16,799 nucleotides of DNA, from positions 1 through 16,799 of the forward strand of contig CAJBVG010000117.1 in assembly GCA_903958995.1 (NCBI GenBank), written 5' to 3'. Made by a program: the position numbers and the translations under genes. Positions 7,820 to 15,865 of this stretch are shown here, piece by piece. Origin of the DNA: an uncultured bacterium (GTDB lineage: Bacteria; Bacteroidota; Bacteroidia; Sphingobacteriales; Sphingobacteriaceae). Positions within the stretch are counted from its first letter, which is position 1; every line of letters starts with the position of its first letter. Below the pieces are notes generated by a model that saw nothing but the letters and a program-made list of their open reading frames with translations, was not told the DNA's origin and searched no databases.

Positions 7820-9394
7820 TTAAAAATAATTGATGATTCCAAAATGTATTTTTCCAGTTTGGAAATTTAAGCCTGAATTGTTCTGTGCTCCCAAAGCATA
7901 ATTCAATTGAAGCATTCCCGCAACAGTCTGCACTTGCACCCCTACACCTACCCCATATGGATAGTCCTTTACACTAGTAATCTTGTTGTAAAAATATCCC
8001 TGATCAAAAAATGCTCTGAAAAACGAATTGCGATCAATACTGTATCTATACTCTAATGTTGCTGTCCAAAAATATGAAGCATAAATCGACTCTTCATCAA
8101 AACCTCGTAAATCGTTTATGCCACCTAATCTCAATAGTTCATTATTAAATAATCGATTACTTTCTATCCATTTTGTTTTAGCACTAAGTAAAAGTATGTT
8201 TCGCTTATAGAGGTTGATGAACTTTTTAAAATCTGCTTCTAACTGTAGTTGATTACTTCGCAGTTGTACATTTTTATATAAGGAATCCTGTAGTCCTGCA
8301 TTCTTATTGATTACTCTTGTGCCAAATAAAACCGTTATCGAAACTCCATATCCTTTCTTCGGATTTAAGCGGTAATCGTATTGCTCTAGAACCAAATTCA
8401 TCCCATACGAAGTTCTCTTCACATCAATATTATCAGGCAACTGCGTAGCCTTCTCATATTTTTTAGTCGATAATAAATTGCTCTCATCAACTTTATATAA
8501 TAATCTAATTTGATTGTTCCCTTGGAGTAGATATTGAATCCCAATTCCTCTACCAAAATTAGAAAAACTGGTGTCTTGTCTGCGTAGAATTAAATTTACA
8601 TCTATACCGAAATCAGTTGAAAATACATACGGGTAATTTAAATATATTTTCAAGTCACGTGTGCTGTTCGCTTGACTTTTAAAATCTAGATTCATTTTTT
8701 CACCACGATGAAAAGCATTCATTAAATTCAATTGTGCTTGTCCAACAATGCTAGTTTTCTGAGATGTCCCAGTTGGTTGTAAACCTATCAAACCATCAAA
8801 TTTATTAGCATTGCGAGTCTCAGGACTAATAACAATGCTTGCTTTGTTATTGACGAAAAATACTTGCGTTGGAAATTTTAATTTTATGAAACCGAGTTCT
8901 TCAATCCTCGTTGAAATAGCTTTTATTCTTTTTTCATTATAGTTACTTCCAGGTTTTAATCCTAAGTAAGAACTTAAGTAACTCGAATGAATGGCGGTTG
9001 GACCAAGAATTTTCAAACTATCAATCGTTACTTTATCATGTAAGTCTAATATTAATTTCGCATCTATTTGTTGTTGATAAACCACAATAGAATCGAAATA
9101 GATTTCGGCAAAAGGATAACCATTTTCTTCTGCTAATCCCAATATCTTTTCTAACAATAATTTTAGTTCTACCGTATCGATGTTATTGCCGGCATTTATA
9201 TTTTTTTTGAGGTCTGATTTCGGATTTAGCAAGTCGAAGTTAGAATGCATACTCACTTTACCCCATTTCCAGATGGCAGATGAATCCATTTCTGGGAAAT
9301 GCTGATTTTTGAAGAAGCTACGTGCCTTATCCTGTGCAAGTAAAGGACTTACAGACAGCAACATTAGGCTTAGAATAAAAAAAGCTTTCCTCAT
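7820..9394 (-). CDS. BamA/TamA-like outer-membrane protein with POTRA domains
   Basis: This 524-residue protein has a signal peptide (residues 1-20, cleavage likely after LLA before Q21). Two POTRA-like segments follow: a degenerate one around 75-120 and a clear one at about 121-192 (TIDSLKILGPTAIHSSYLSS, then YNEKRIKAISTRIEELGFI). The beta-barrel (surface antigen D15 type) runs from about residue 200 to the end and carries the lid-lock motif RLGGINDLRGF (422-432, R430-G431-F432). The last residue is Phe after aromatic/hydrophobic alternation (GIINYF), the usual barrel end signal. Full BamA has five POTRAs and about 800 or more residues, so this is a small Omp85 member such as a TamA-like or FhaC-like protein, not BamA itself. 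It heads a minus-strand unit with DUF4271 and hemD and starts 38 bases from divergent hemW. Confidence 0.85.
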   Translation of the reverse strand: MRKAFFILSLMLLSVSPLLAQDKARSFFKNQHFPEMDSSAIWKWGKVSMHSNFDLLNPKSDLKKNINAGNNIDTVELKLLLEKILGLAEENGYPFAEIYFDSIVVYQQQIDAKLILDLHDKVTIDSLKILGPTAIHSSYLSSYLGLKPGSNYNEKRIKAISTRIEELGFIKLKFPTQVFFVNNKASIVISPETRNANKFDGLIGLQPTGTSQKTSIVGQAQLNLMNAFHRGEKMNLDFKSQANSTRDLKIYLNYPYVFSTDFGIDVNLILRRQDTSFSNFGRGIGIQYLLQGNNQIRLLYKVDESNLLSTKKYEKATQLPDNIDVKRTSYGMNLVLEQYDYRLNPKKGYGVSITVLFGTRVINKNAGLQDSLYKNVQLRSNQLQLEADFKKFINLYKRNILLLSAKTKWIESNRLFNNELLRLGGINDLRGFDEESIYASYFWTATLEYRYSIDRNSFFRAFFDQGYFYNKITSVKDYPYGVGVGVQVQTVAGMLQLNYALGAQNNSGLNFQTGKIHFGIINYF

Positions 9395-9432
9395 CAGGGC
9401 TAAATTAATTGAATTTTGCTGAAATTCGTTGC

Positions 9433-10572
9433 ATGGCTGGTATTTATATACATATTCCTTTCTGCAAGCAAGCTTGTCATTATTGCGATTTTCATTTCAG
9501 TACTTCCATGAAGTATAAAGACGAAATGATTGACGCTTTAGTACGTGAGCTAGAATTAAGAAAAAACTATTTGAATGAGGAAATCATTCATACCATCTAT
9601 TTCGGAGGAGGAACACCATCTATTGTTCCAGCAAAAGATATTGATCGCTTATTAAAAAAGATTCATCAACTTTTTGAAGTAGATTCTGCAGTAGAGGTTA
9701 CATTAGAAGCTAACCCCGACGACCTAAATAAAGAGTATTTACAAGCCATCTATCAAATTGGCATTAATAGATTAAGCATTGGAGTACAATCGTTTTTGGA
9801 TAGAGACTTAGAATGGATGAACAGGGCACATCATAAAAATGAAGCTATTGATTGCATTCGCAGAGCACAAGACATTGGTATCGAAAATATCAGTATTGAT
9901 TTAATTTATGGAACTCCTGGTTTAACAGATCAAGAATGGAAACAGAATATCCAAATCGCACTTGAATTAGAAGTTCCTCATATCTCTTCGTACGCCTTAA
10001 CAGTGGAAACAAAAACTGCTTTAGGCAATTGGGTAGAAAAAGGCAAAGTAAAACCAATGGATGAAGAGCAATCAGCTTCTCAGTTTGAAATTTTAATGGA
10101 AGAGCTCGGCGCTAATGGTTTTGATCATTATGAAATTTCTAATTTCGCTAAGCCTGGGTATTACTCTAAACATAATTCTTCTTATTGGGAAGGGAAGAAA
10201 TATTTAGGTATTGGGCCAGCAGCACATTCGTTTAATAAAACATCTAGGCAATGGAATATCGCAAATAACCCTAAGTACATCGACAGTATTTTTAGAGATG
10301 AATTACCAATGCAGGTGGAACAATTAAAATTAAATGATAGATTTAATGAATATTTAATGGTGAGCTTTAGAACTTCAAAAGGAGTTGATGCTCACTATTT
10401 AGAAGATGAATTTGGCTCTGCCGTATTAGCTACATTTGAAAATGCTGCAAAAGAATTTATAGCCAATAGTTGGATTGAAAATAAAAATGGATTTTACAAA
10501 ACAACAACAAGCGGAAAATTAATGGCCGATAAAATTGCGGCTGAATTATTTATCACAGAAGAAATTGAATAA
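9433..10572 (+). CDS. hemW: HemW, radical SAM heme chaperone
   Basis: From the ATG at 9433 the protein has 379 residues and begins MAGIYIHIPFCKQACHYC, the classic HemW start with the radical-SAM cluster ligands C11, C15 and C18 (CxxxCxxC). Further landmarks are YFGGGTPSIV (SAM-binding GGGTP), EANPDD, RLSIGVQSF, DLIYGTPG, and HNSSYWEGKKYLGIGPAAHSF (a 21-residue block given here in outline: HNSSYW, GIGPAAHSF). HemW proteins bind heme and insert it into target proteins; they were formerly annotated as oxygen-independent coproporphyrinogen oxidase, which has a different cysteine pattern. An in-frame TTG at 9409 could extend the protein by eight residues, but family starts favour 9433. It is divergent from the BamA-like gene and overlaps the next gene by one base. 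Confidence 0.93.
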   Translation: MAGIYIHIPFCKQACHYCDFHFSTSMKYKDEMIDALVRELELRKNYLNEEIIHTIYFGGGTPSIVPAKDIDRLLKKIHQLFEVDSAVEVTLEANPDDLNKEYLQAIYQIGINRLSIGVQSFLDRDLEWMNRAHHKNEAIDCIRRAQDIGIENISIDLIYGTPGLTDQEWKQNIQIALELEVPHISSYALTVETKTALGNWVEKGKVKPMDEEQSASQFEILMEELGANGFDHYEISNFAKPGYYSKHNSSYWEGKKYLGIGPAAHSFNKTSRQWNIANNPKYIDSIFRDELPMQVEQLKLNDRFNEYLMVSFRTSKGVDAHYLEDEFGSAVLATFENAAKEFIANSWIENKNGFYKTTTSGKLMADKIAAELFITEEIE

Positions 10573-11321
10573 TGAAAATTGAAGTTCCATTCAACAATAA
10601 AAAGGTTAGCATTGACTTAGCAAAGGGTATCGATATATCAATTGCTATTGACCCAAATTCTGGTGTAAATGCTTTTCATATTCCCACTGCAAAATTCGAA
10701 CCTATACGAGTAGGCAGTTTTGTAGGCTCTGTAAAAGAAGGGGGCTCGGCGAATTGCGAGAATCTATATATCAATGCTCATGGCAATGGAACACATACGG
10801 AATGTATTGGGCATATCAGTGAAGAACGAGTTTGTATACACGACTGCTTTAAACAATTTTTCTTTTTTGCTCAGTTGGTTTCTGTTACACCAAAAGAATT
10901 TAATGGAGACTTTATCATCGATATCGAATCAATTAATAATTACCAAAAACAAATGGAGTGCGAGGCAATCATTATTCGAACCCTACCAAATCATACAAAT
11001 AAACTTACGACTAACTACTCTGGGAATAACCCAACTTATTTAAGTCCGGAGTTATGCGAATACCTAAGAGAAATTGGAATTAAACACCTTTTAATCGATC
11101 TGCCTTCTGTAGATCGCGAAGAAGACAAAGGTGCGCTTGCCGCTCACAAAGCCTATTGGGATTTTGAAGGAGCATTCCGCAAAGACATGACAATTACTGA
11201 ATTGGTTTATGTACCAACTGAAGTTGAAGATGGAACTTACTTTTTGAATCTTCAAATTGCATCGTTGATGACGGATGCTAGTCCGAGTAAACCACTTTTG
11301 TTTAATATGTTAATTTGTTAA
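10572..11321 (+). CDS. Cyclase-family (kynurenine formamidase-like) metal hydrolase
   Basis: This 249-residue protein belongs to the cyclase family (PF04199), metal-dependent hydrolases such as bacterial kynurenine formamidase. The metal-binding signature lies at residues 70-81, HGNGTHTECIGH. Compared with the canonical HxGTHxDxPxH it keeps GTH and the last His (H75, H81), has Glu77 in place of the usual Asp and lacks Pro, and the first His (H70) is one position early. Later blocks fit the fold: ECEAIIIRTLPN, PTYLSPELCEYLREIGIKHLLIDLPSVDREEDKG (split), and the closing LQIASLMTDASPSKPLLF. Substrate unknown; no other tryptophan degradation gene is nearby. Its ATG overlaps the hemW stop (TAATG), suggesting translational coupling. 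The last residues, FNMLIC, come from a short repeat that continues past the stop (11303-11341). Confidence 0.86.
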   Translation: MKIEVPFNNKKVSIDLAKGIDISIAIDPNSGVNAFHIPTAKFEPIRVGSFVGSVKEGGSANCENLYINAHGNGTHTECIGHISEERVCIHDCFKQFFFFAQLVSVTPKEFNGDFIIDIESINNYQKQMECEAIIIRTLPNHTNKLTTNYSGNNPTYLSPELCEYLREIGIKHLLIDLPSVDREEDKGALAAHKAYWDFEGAFRKDMTITELVYVPTEVEDGTYFLNLQIASLMTDASPSKPLLFNMLIC

Positions 11322-11341
11322 TGGGATAATATGTTAATGGG
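11303..11341. repeat. Short TTAAT-rich direct repeats across the cyclase stop codon
   Basis: TAATATGTTAAT occurs at 11303-11314 and 11327-11338, and GTTAATGGG at 11317-11325 and 11333-11341; the core GTTAAT is present three times. The array spans the cyclase stop codon (11319-11321) and ends 24 bases before the next start. It looks like an AT-rich microsatellite-type repeat that has grown into the gene end. Confidence 0.65.
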
Positions 11342-11364
11342 TAGTACAAAATTGAGAAATATAG

Positions 11365-12738
11365 ATGAATCCGAGGTACTATAGTAGTTTAATTATAATA
11401 GCGATGTATACGCTATTGACTTATACTTCGCAGCAACATGTGTTTTTTGGCGATATGGTGCAGTTTGGATCGAGGCATGCACATTATTTCTTTGAAAATA
11501 ATTTTTCATCACTATGGTTGCCGAATTCATTAGACAGCGGACATCCTCCTGTTTTCGGCATGTACATGGCTTTGTGTTGGAAAATATTTGGGAAATCATT
11601 AGTGGTTTCACATTGGTCAATGTTTCCGTTTTTAGTTTTAATTGCAATTGCATTGCCTCGCTTAATAAGTAATTTCATTAGCTCTGCAAATATAATTTTC
11701 ATCTGTTTATTATTTTTTTTCGAACCAACTTTATTTTCACAATCATCATTAACATCTCCAGACATTATATTAGTGGCGTTCTTTCTTTGGGCACTAGTGT
11801 TGTATAAAGAAGAAAAATATTTATGGTTGAGTATAATGCTCGTACCCATGTCGTTTATTTCTCTACGAGGAATGATGGTATTGTTCTCCCTATTTATCGC
11901 CATACTTATTCACCAAAAGAAAATAAATAAAAAAGTTATTCTTACATTTGTTCCTGCTGTAGGTATCTGTTTTTATTGGCTATTCAGGCATTACCAATTA
12001 TTTGGTTGGATAGGTTTTCATAGTGATTCTCCATGGGCGAGTTCTTTTCAAACAGTAGGGTTAAAACAAATTAGCTACAATTTATTCTTAATGATTTGGC
12101 GTTGGGTTGATTTTGGAAGAATTGCATTTTGGTGTATTGCTTTGATATTTGCTATTGTTCAAATTAGAAAACACGACAAACTTTCAGAGAAGCAACAATT
12201 CCCTATCATTTTATTATTTACACTTGGATTTGTGTTTACAGCCAATACAATTTTTGCAGATGGTTTAATCGGACATCGTTACTATATGCCAATCTATATT
12301 ATTGGATTAATCATCACACTACAACTGATTGAAAAGTATAGTAAAAAACGTAGAACAGGTATACAAGTAGTAATTTTCATAGCCTTTATGATTGGTGCGA
12401 AATATGTATATCCGAGTAAAATAGCCATGGGTTGGGATGCAACGCCTGCACACCGTCCGTACTATTCTTTACGTGCCGATGCTATTCAATATTTAAACGA
12501 AAAAAATATATCACTACAAGATGTGGGTGCCGGATTCCCGAATATCGATAGCAGAGAAACATTAGAGCTTAATGGCGATACTTCATCGTTTCAATCGTAC
12601 GCCAACAAAAATATCAAGTATATTTTATGGTCTAATATTTTTAATTATCCTGATGAACTTCAAGATTCATTAGCTACCAGAAAAGTGCTTTTTGAAAAAG
12701 AAAAAAACGGTGTGTTTATGAAAGTAATTCAACTATAG
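11365..12738 (+). CDS. Polytopic membrane protein, probable GT-C (PMT/ArnT-like) glycosyltransferase
   Basis: This 457-residue protein has about ten transmembrane helices, beginning with residues 5-20, and a soluble C-terminal part of about 90 residues. After the first helix comes GDMVQFGSRHAHYFFENNFS, with an acidic residue (D30) where GT-C enzymes place the catalytic Asp of the first periplasmic loop, then DSGHPPVFGMYMALCWKIFG, similar to the 'GHPP/hY.a..w..fG' region of PMT-family (PF02366/PF13231) transferases. Such enzymes move a sugar from a polyprenyl-phosphate donor to lipid or protein outside the inner membrane. Neither donor nor acceptor can be named, and no polysaccharide genes are nearby. 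It starts 43 bases after the cyclase and probably continues that operon. It converges on the next gene with only eight bases between the stops and no visible terminator. Confidence 0.62.
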   Translation: MNPRYYSSLIIIAMYTLLTYTSQQHVFFGDMVQFGSRHAHYFFENNFSSLWLPNSLDSGHPPVFGMYMALCWKIFGKSLVVSHWSMFPFLVLIAIALPRLISNFISSANIIFICLLFFFEPTLFSQSSLTSPDIILVAFFLWALVLYKEEKYLWLSIMLVPMSFISLRGMMVLFSLFIAILIHQKKINKKVILTFVPAVGICFYWLFRHYQLFGWIGFHSDSPWASSFQTVGLKQISYNLFLMIWRWVDFGRIAFWCIALIFAIVQIRKHDKLSEKQQFPIILLFTLGFVFTANTIFADGLIGHRYYMPIYIIGLIITLQLIEKYSKKRRTGIQVVIFIAFMIGAKYVYPSKIAMGWDATPAHRPYYSLRADAIQYLNEKNISLQDVGAGFPNIDSRETLELNGDTSSFQSYANKNIKYILWSNIFNYPDELQDSLATRKVLFEKEKNGVFMKVIQL

Positions 12739-12746
12739 ATTGTATA

Positions 12747-13175
12747 CTAAGAACTATGATCGTACACCACTTTCCACTCTTTATTTATTTTTCTTAAACG
12801 AAGAGTAAAGTAGCCTTGCGGTTCGTCCTTCTCGCGTTTGAGCAACCACTTGCCTAAAACAAAAGCATTCTTTTTATCAATCACTTCAATTTTTAAAATA
12901 GTAAAGTGCAATTCTCCCATCGCTAATTTATCGGGATATGACTTCACATAATTATCATATGTTTTTTGCCAACCATACTGAGGTCCACGCTTTCCAATAA
13001 AAACAAGGGAGTCTGAATGCCAATATCCTTGCATGTATCCCAATAGATCTCCTTGATTCCAAGCTGAGCGTTGATTTTCTAAAACAGCAGCAATAGCTTT
13101 CTGTTCCTTACTTTGCGAATACGCAATACTGTAAAGATTTAGTGATAGTGCAATTATTACAAGTAATTTCTTCAT
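12747..13175 (-). CDS. Secreted SnoaL/DUF4440-like (NTF2-fold) small protein
   Basis: From the ATG at 13175 the protein has 142 residues and starts MKKLLVIIALSLNLYSIAYS, a clean Sec signal peptide with probable cleavage before Q21. A longer frame from 13238 adds 21 charged residues ahead of the signal peptide and would abut the divergent gene start, so the internal ATG is preferred. The mature part reads as an NTF2/SnoaL-like domain: a first helix (QKAIAAVLENQRSAWNQGDLLGYMQGYW in outline), the 'SLVFIGKRGPQYGWQKTYDNY' region, then strands LHFTILKIEVID, NAFVLGKWLLKRE, GYFTLRLRKINKEWKVVYDHSS, typical of DUF4440. These folds often bind small ligands; no activity can be assigned. It is a single gene pointing left, between two plus-strand units. 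Confidence 0.78.
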   Translation of the reverse strand: MKKLLVIIALSLNLYSIAYSQSKEQKAIAAVLENQRSAWNQGDLLGYMQGYWHSDSLVFIGKRGPQYGWQKTYDNYVKSYPDKLAMGELHFTILKIEVIDKKNAFVLGKWLLKREKDEPQGYFTLRLRKINKEWKVVYDHSS

Positions 13176-13202
13176 ATTTCGTTCTGCTAATTTTATCATA
13201 TT

Positions 13203-13233
13203 TTTAAAACTTTCATAGTACTTATTACGTTTG
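13203..13233 (+). promoter_or_regulatory. Possible promoter directly abutting the VWA gene start
   Basis: TACGTTTG (13226-13233) fully matches the Bacteroidota -7 box, and TTTA lies 19 bases upstream (13203-13206), one mismatch from TTTG. The ATG is at 13241, so transcription would begin at or within a few bases of the start codon, giving a leaderless or nearly leaderless message. Confidence 0.42.
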
Positions 13234-13240
13234 TTCAATT

Positions 13241-14338
13241 ATGCGCGGATTTCAATTTAGCTCTTTTATACCCGATGACCTTCCAAAAGGTTCATTTGAA
13301 GAGCTTTTAAAGCTTTTTATGGAATTGCTCAACTACACAGCTGGCGATGCTAATGAAGCTTTGCAATGGATGAACGAGTTGGATAAAAAATATAAAATCA
13401 CCAACGAAGAGTATGGTATGGGAGATTTTATTGAAGATCTAAAGAAAAATGGTTATTTAAAAGATGACCAACCCAATGGCGGATTTATCATTACTGCCAA
13501 ATCAGAACAAACCATTCGCCAGTCTGCATTAGAAGAAATTTTCGGGAAACTCAAAAAGACAGGCAGAGGTCAACATCAAAGTTCTTACTCCGGACAAGGA
13601 GATGAGAAGAATGCAGAGCGCAGGCAATTTGAGTTTGGTGATGCATTAGATCGCATCGACATGACTCAGTCTATTCATAACGCACAAGTAAATCATGGCA
13701 TCGGTGATTTTCACTTAACCGAAAAAGATTTAGAAGTGGAAGAGATGGATTACAAAACTCAATCGTCTACTGTATTGATGATTGACATTTCTCACTCCAT
13801 GATTTTATATGGTGAAGATCGAATTACTCCTGCGAAGAAAGTTGCGATGGCTTTATCGGAATTAATAAAAGTAAAATACCCGAAAGACACCCTTGATATT
13901 ATTGTGTTTGGAAATGATGCTTGGCCAATTGAAGTGAAAGACTTGCCCTACTTACAAGTTGGACCATACCATACCAATACGTATGCCGGATTAGAATTAG
14001 CAGCGGATATACTAAGAAGAAGAAAAACAACGAACAAACAAATATTTATGATTACCGATGGAAAGCCATCGTGTTTAAAAGAAGGTGCAAAGTATTACAA
14101 AAACAGCGTGGGCTTAGATAGAAAGATTGTGAACAAAACATTGAATATGGCAGCACAATGTAAAAAACTTAAAATACCGATTACAACATTCATGATTGCC
14201 AAAGACCCATATTTACAACAGTTCGTAAGAGAATTTACATTAACCAATGGTGGCAAAGCATTCTATAGTTCATTAAATGGTTTAGGGGAATATGTGTTTG
14301 AAGATTACGTGAGAAACAGAAGAAAAAATATTAAATAA
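13241..14338 (+). CDS. VWA-domain protein, partner of the adjacent AAA+ ATPase
   Basis: This 365-residue cytoplasmic-looking protein has an alpha-helical N-terminal half (about residues 15-170, including a low-complexity Q/S/G linker near 108-122) and a C-terminal von Willebrand A domain. The metal-ion-dependent adhesion site is complete: D182-x-S184-x-S186 (MIDISHSM), T247 (NTYAG) and D273 (ITDG). No signal peptide or membrane helix is seen. VWA proteins next to ChlI/MoxR-type ATPases act as adaptor or substrate-binding partners, as BchD does for BchI in Mg-chelatase and as in MoxR-linked metalloprotein maturation. The helical N-terminus would be the specificity part. It is six bases upstream of the ATPase, in one operon. 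No cobN/bchH-like chelatase subunit is in the window, so a chelatase role is not supported. Confidence 0.88.
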   Translation: MRGFQFSSFIPDDLPKGSFEELLKLFMELLNYTAGDANEALQWMNELDKKYKITNEEYGMGDFIEDLKKNGYLKDDQPNGGFIITAKSEQTIRQSALEEIFGKLKKTGRGQHQSSYSGQGDEKNAERRQFEFGDALDRIDMTQSIHNAQVNHGIGDFHLTEKDLEVEEMDYKTQSSTVLMIDISHSMILYGEDRITPAKKVAMALSELIKVKYPKDTLDIIVFGNDAWPIEVKDLPYLQVGPYHTNTYAGLELAADILRRRKTTNKQIFMITDGKPSCLKEGAKYYKNSVGLDRKIVNKTLNMAAQCKKLKIPITTFMIAKDPYLQQFVREFTLTNGGKAFYSSLNGLGEYVFEDYVRNRRKNIK

Positions 14339-14344
14339 AAATAA

Positions 14345-15859
14345 ATGAAAGACATTACTACGATTAAAACATTTGGAGCATTAAAGAAATCCGGATATCA
14401 ATCGAAAAGCATAAAAGTTGAAATGCGCGATAACTTATTAGCGCGATTAAAAAACAATGAAACTTCTTTTGAAGGCATTATTGGATTTGATGAAACGGTA
14501 ATACCAGAAATTCAAACAGCGATTTTATCTAAACATAATATCTTATTGTTAGGCTTAAGAGGACAGGCAAAAACAAGAATTGCGAGAACACTTGGTGAAT
14601 TGTTAGATGAATACATTCCATACATAGAAGGTTCTGAATTATTTGATGACCCCTTCCATCCTATCTCATGGTATGGTATACAAACGATGGATAGTTTAGG
14701 TGATAAAACTCCAATTGCTTGGTTACATAGAGATGATCGCTATACGGAAAAACTAGCTACACCAGATGTTACTGTTGCCGATTTAATTGGTGATGTTGAT
14801 CCGATAAAAGCTGCTGCACAAAAATTATCATATGCCGATGAACGAGTAATTCACTACGGATTAATCCCACGTTCGCACCGACAAATATTTGTAATTAATG
14901 AGTTGCCCGATTTACAAGCAAGAATACAAGTTGCTTTATTCAATATCTTACAAGAAAAAGACATTCAAATTAGAGGTTTTAAATTACGATTACCATTAGA
15001 CATTCAATTCGTATTTACAGCAAACCCTGAAGATTATACGAACAGAGGAAGTATTGTTACACCATTAAAGGATAGAATTGAAAGTCAGATATTAACACAC
15101 TATCCAAAAACTATTGAAATCTCGAAAGAGATTACGCAACAAGAAGCTGCCTTAGATGAGCATCAGAAAAACTCGATTCAAGTATTTGAAATTGCAAAAG
15201 ATCTGATTGAGCAAATAGCATTTGAAGCTCGCCAGAGTGAGTACATCGATAAGAAAAGTGGAGTATCTGCACGACTTACCATTTCTGCCTACGAGAATTT
15301 AGTAAGTACAGCTGAACGTCGAATGATATTGAACAAAGAGAAATCAACATCCATACGAATAATTGATTACATCGGAGTGTTGCCATCTATCACCGGGAAA
15401 ATTGAATTGGTTTACGAAGGTGAATTAGAAGGACCAGCAAAAGTAGCACAACTACTTTTAGGCAAAGCCATCAAAACAATTTTCAATCAATATTTCCCAG
15501 ATCCTGAAAAATCAAAAAAACTAAAAGAGAAAAACCCTTACCAGGAAATTATCAATTGGTTTGCAGAAGGGAACTTATTAAACATTAGCGATAAGTTAAG
15601 TCAATCTGGATATAAAGAGTCGTTACTATTAATACCAGGCTTAGAAAAAATCACCAAAAGTGTATTTAAGAAAGCAGATGAGGACACCATTTTATTTTTA
15701 ATGGAATTAACATTACACGCTTTGGCAGAATATTCTTTAATTAGCAAAAATTATTTAGATAAAGGATTTGAGTTTAAAGATATGCTAAACACATTATTCG
15801 GGAATAACTTCACGGAAGAAGATGATGATGATTTAGGATTCGATAACAGATTCCGTTAG
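14345..15859 (+). CDS. ChlI/MoxR-like AAA+ ATPase with atypical Walker motifs
   Basis: This 504-residue protein has one AAA+ module (about residues 40-350) and a C-terminal helical extension of about 150 residues. Walker A reads GLRGQAKT (70-77): the Lys-Thr pair is kept but Ala replaces the glycine before Lys. The Walker B position reads IFVINELPDL (181-190), with Asn185 where Asp is usual and Glu186 kept. Sensor 1 is FTANPED (224-230, N227), an arginine-finger candidate is R244 in PLKDRIESQI, and sensor 2 is R310 in SGVSARLTIS. The ELPDLQ.RIQ.AL.N.LQE pattern is the ChlI/MoxR signature helix region. I recall the same variant motifs in relatives, so they are probably a family trait, not a lesion. 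The acidic tail (EEDDDD, 491-496) may contact the VWA partner. It lies six bases from both neighbouring genes. Confidence 0.88.
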   Translation: MKDITTIKTFGALKKSGYQSKSIKVEMRDNLLARLKNNETSFEGIIGFDETVIPEIQTAILSKHNILLLGLRGQAKTRIARTLGELLDEYIPYIEGSELFDDPFHPISWYGIQTMDSLGDKTPIAWLHRDDRYTEKLATPDVTVADLIGDVDPIKAAAQKLSYADERVIHYGLIPRSHRQIFVINELPDLQARIQVALFNILQEKDIQIRGFKLRLPLDIQFVFTANPEDYTNRGSIVTPLKDRIESQILTHYPKTIEISKEITQQEAALDEHQKNSIQVFEIAKDLIEQIAFEARQSEYIDKKSGVSARLTISAYENLVSTAERRMILNKEKSTSIRIIDYIGVLPSITGKIELVYEGELEGPAKVAQLLLGKAIKTIFNQYFPDPEKSKKLKEKNPYQEIINWFAEGNLLNISDKLSQSGYKESLLLIPGLEKITKSVFKKADEDTILFLMELTLHALAEYSLISKNYLDKGFEFKDMLNTLFGNNFTEEDDDDLGFDNRFR

Positions 15860-15865
15860 TAGTTT

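Noticed and set aside
9411..9418. GAATTTTG as a -7 box for hemW
   Set aside because: First base mismatches TAnnTTTG and there is no TTTG at the right spacing upstream.
9409..9432. In-frame TTG that would extend HemW by eight residues
   Set aside because: HemW proteins characteristically start at M-A-G-I-Y-I-H-I-P-F-C, which matches the ATG at 9433.
10774..11043. Alternative-frame 89-codon open frame inside the cyclase gene
   Set aside because: Same-strand shadow of a gene with clear family motifs.
11393..11903. Minus-strand open frames within the GT-C-like gene
   Set aside because: They lie wholly within the well-formed plus-strand membrane protein gene and show no domain, signal or plausible composition.
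13176..13238. Upstream ATG of the SnoaL-like gene
   Set aside because: It would put 21 charged residues before a clean signal peptide; the ATG at 13175 gives a normal secreted protein.
13241..15859. Magnesium or cobalt chelatase (BchI/BchD, CobS/CobT) identity for the AAA+/VWA pair
   Set aside because: No large chelatase subunit or tetrapyrrole pathway gene is adjacent, and the Walker motifs differ from BchI; only family-level similarity is claimed.
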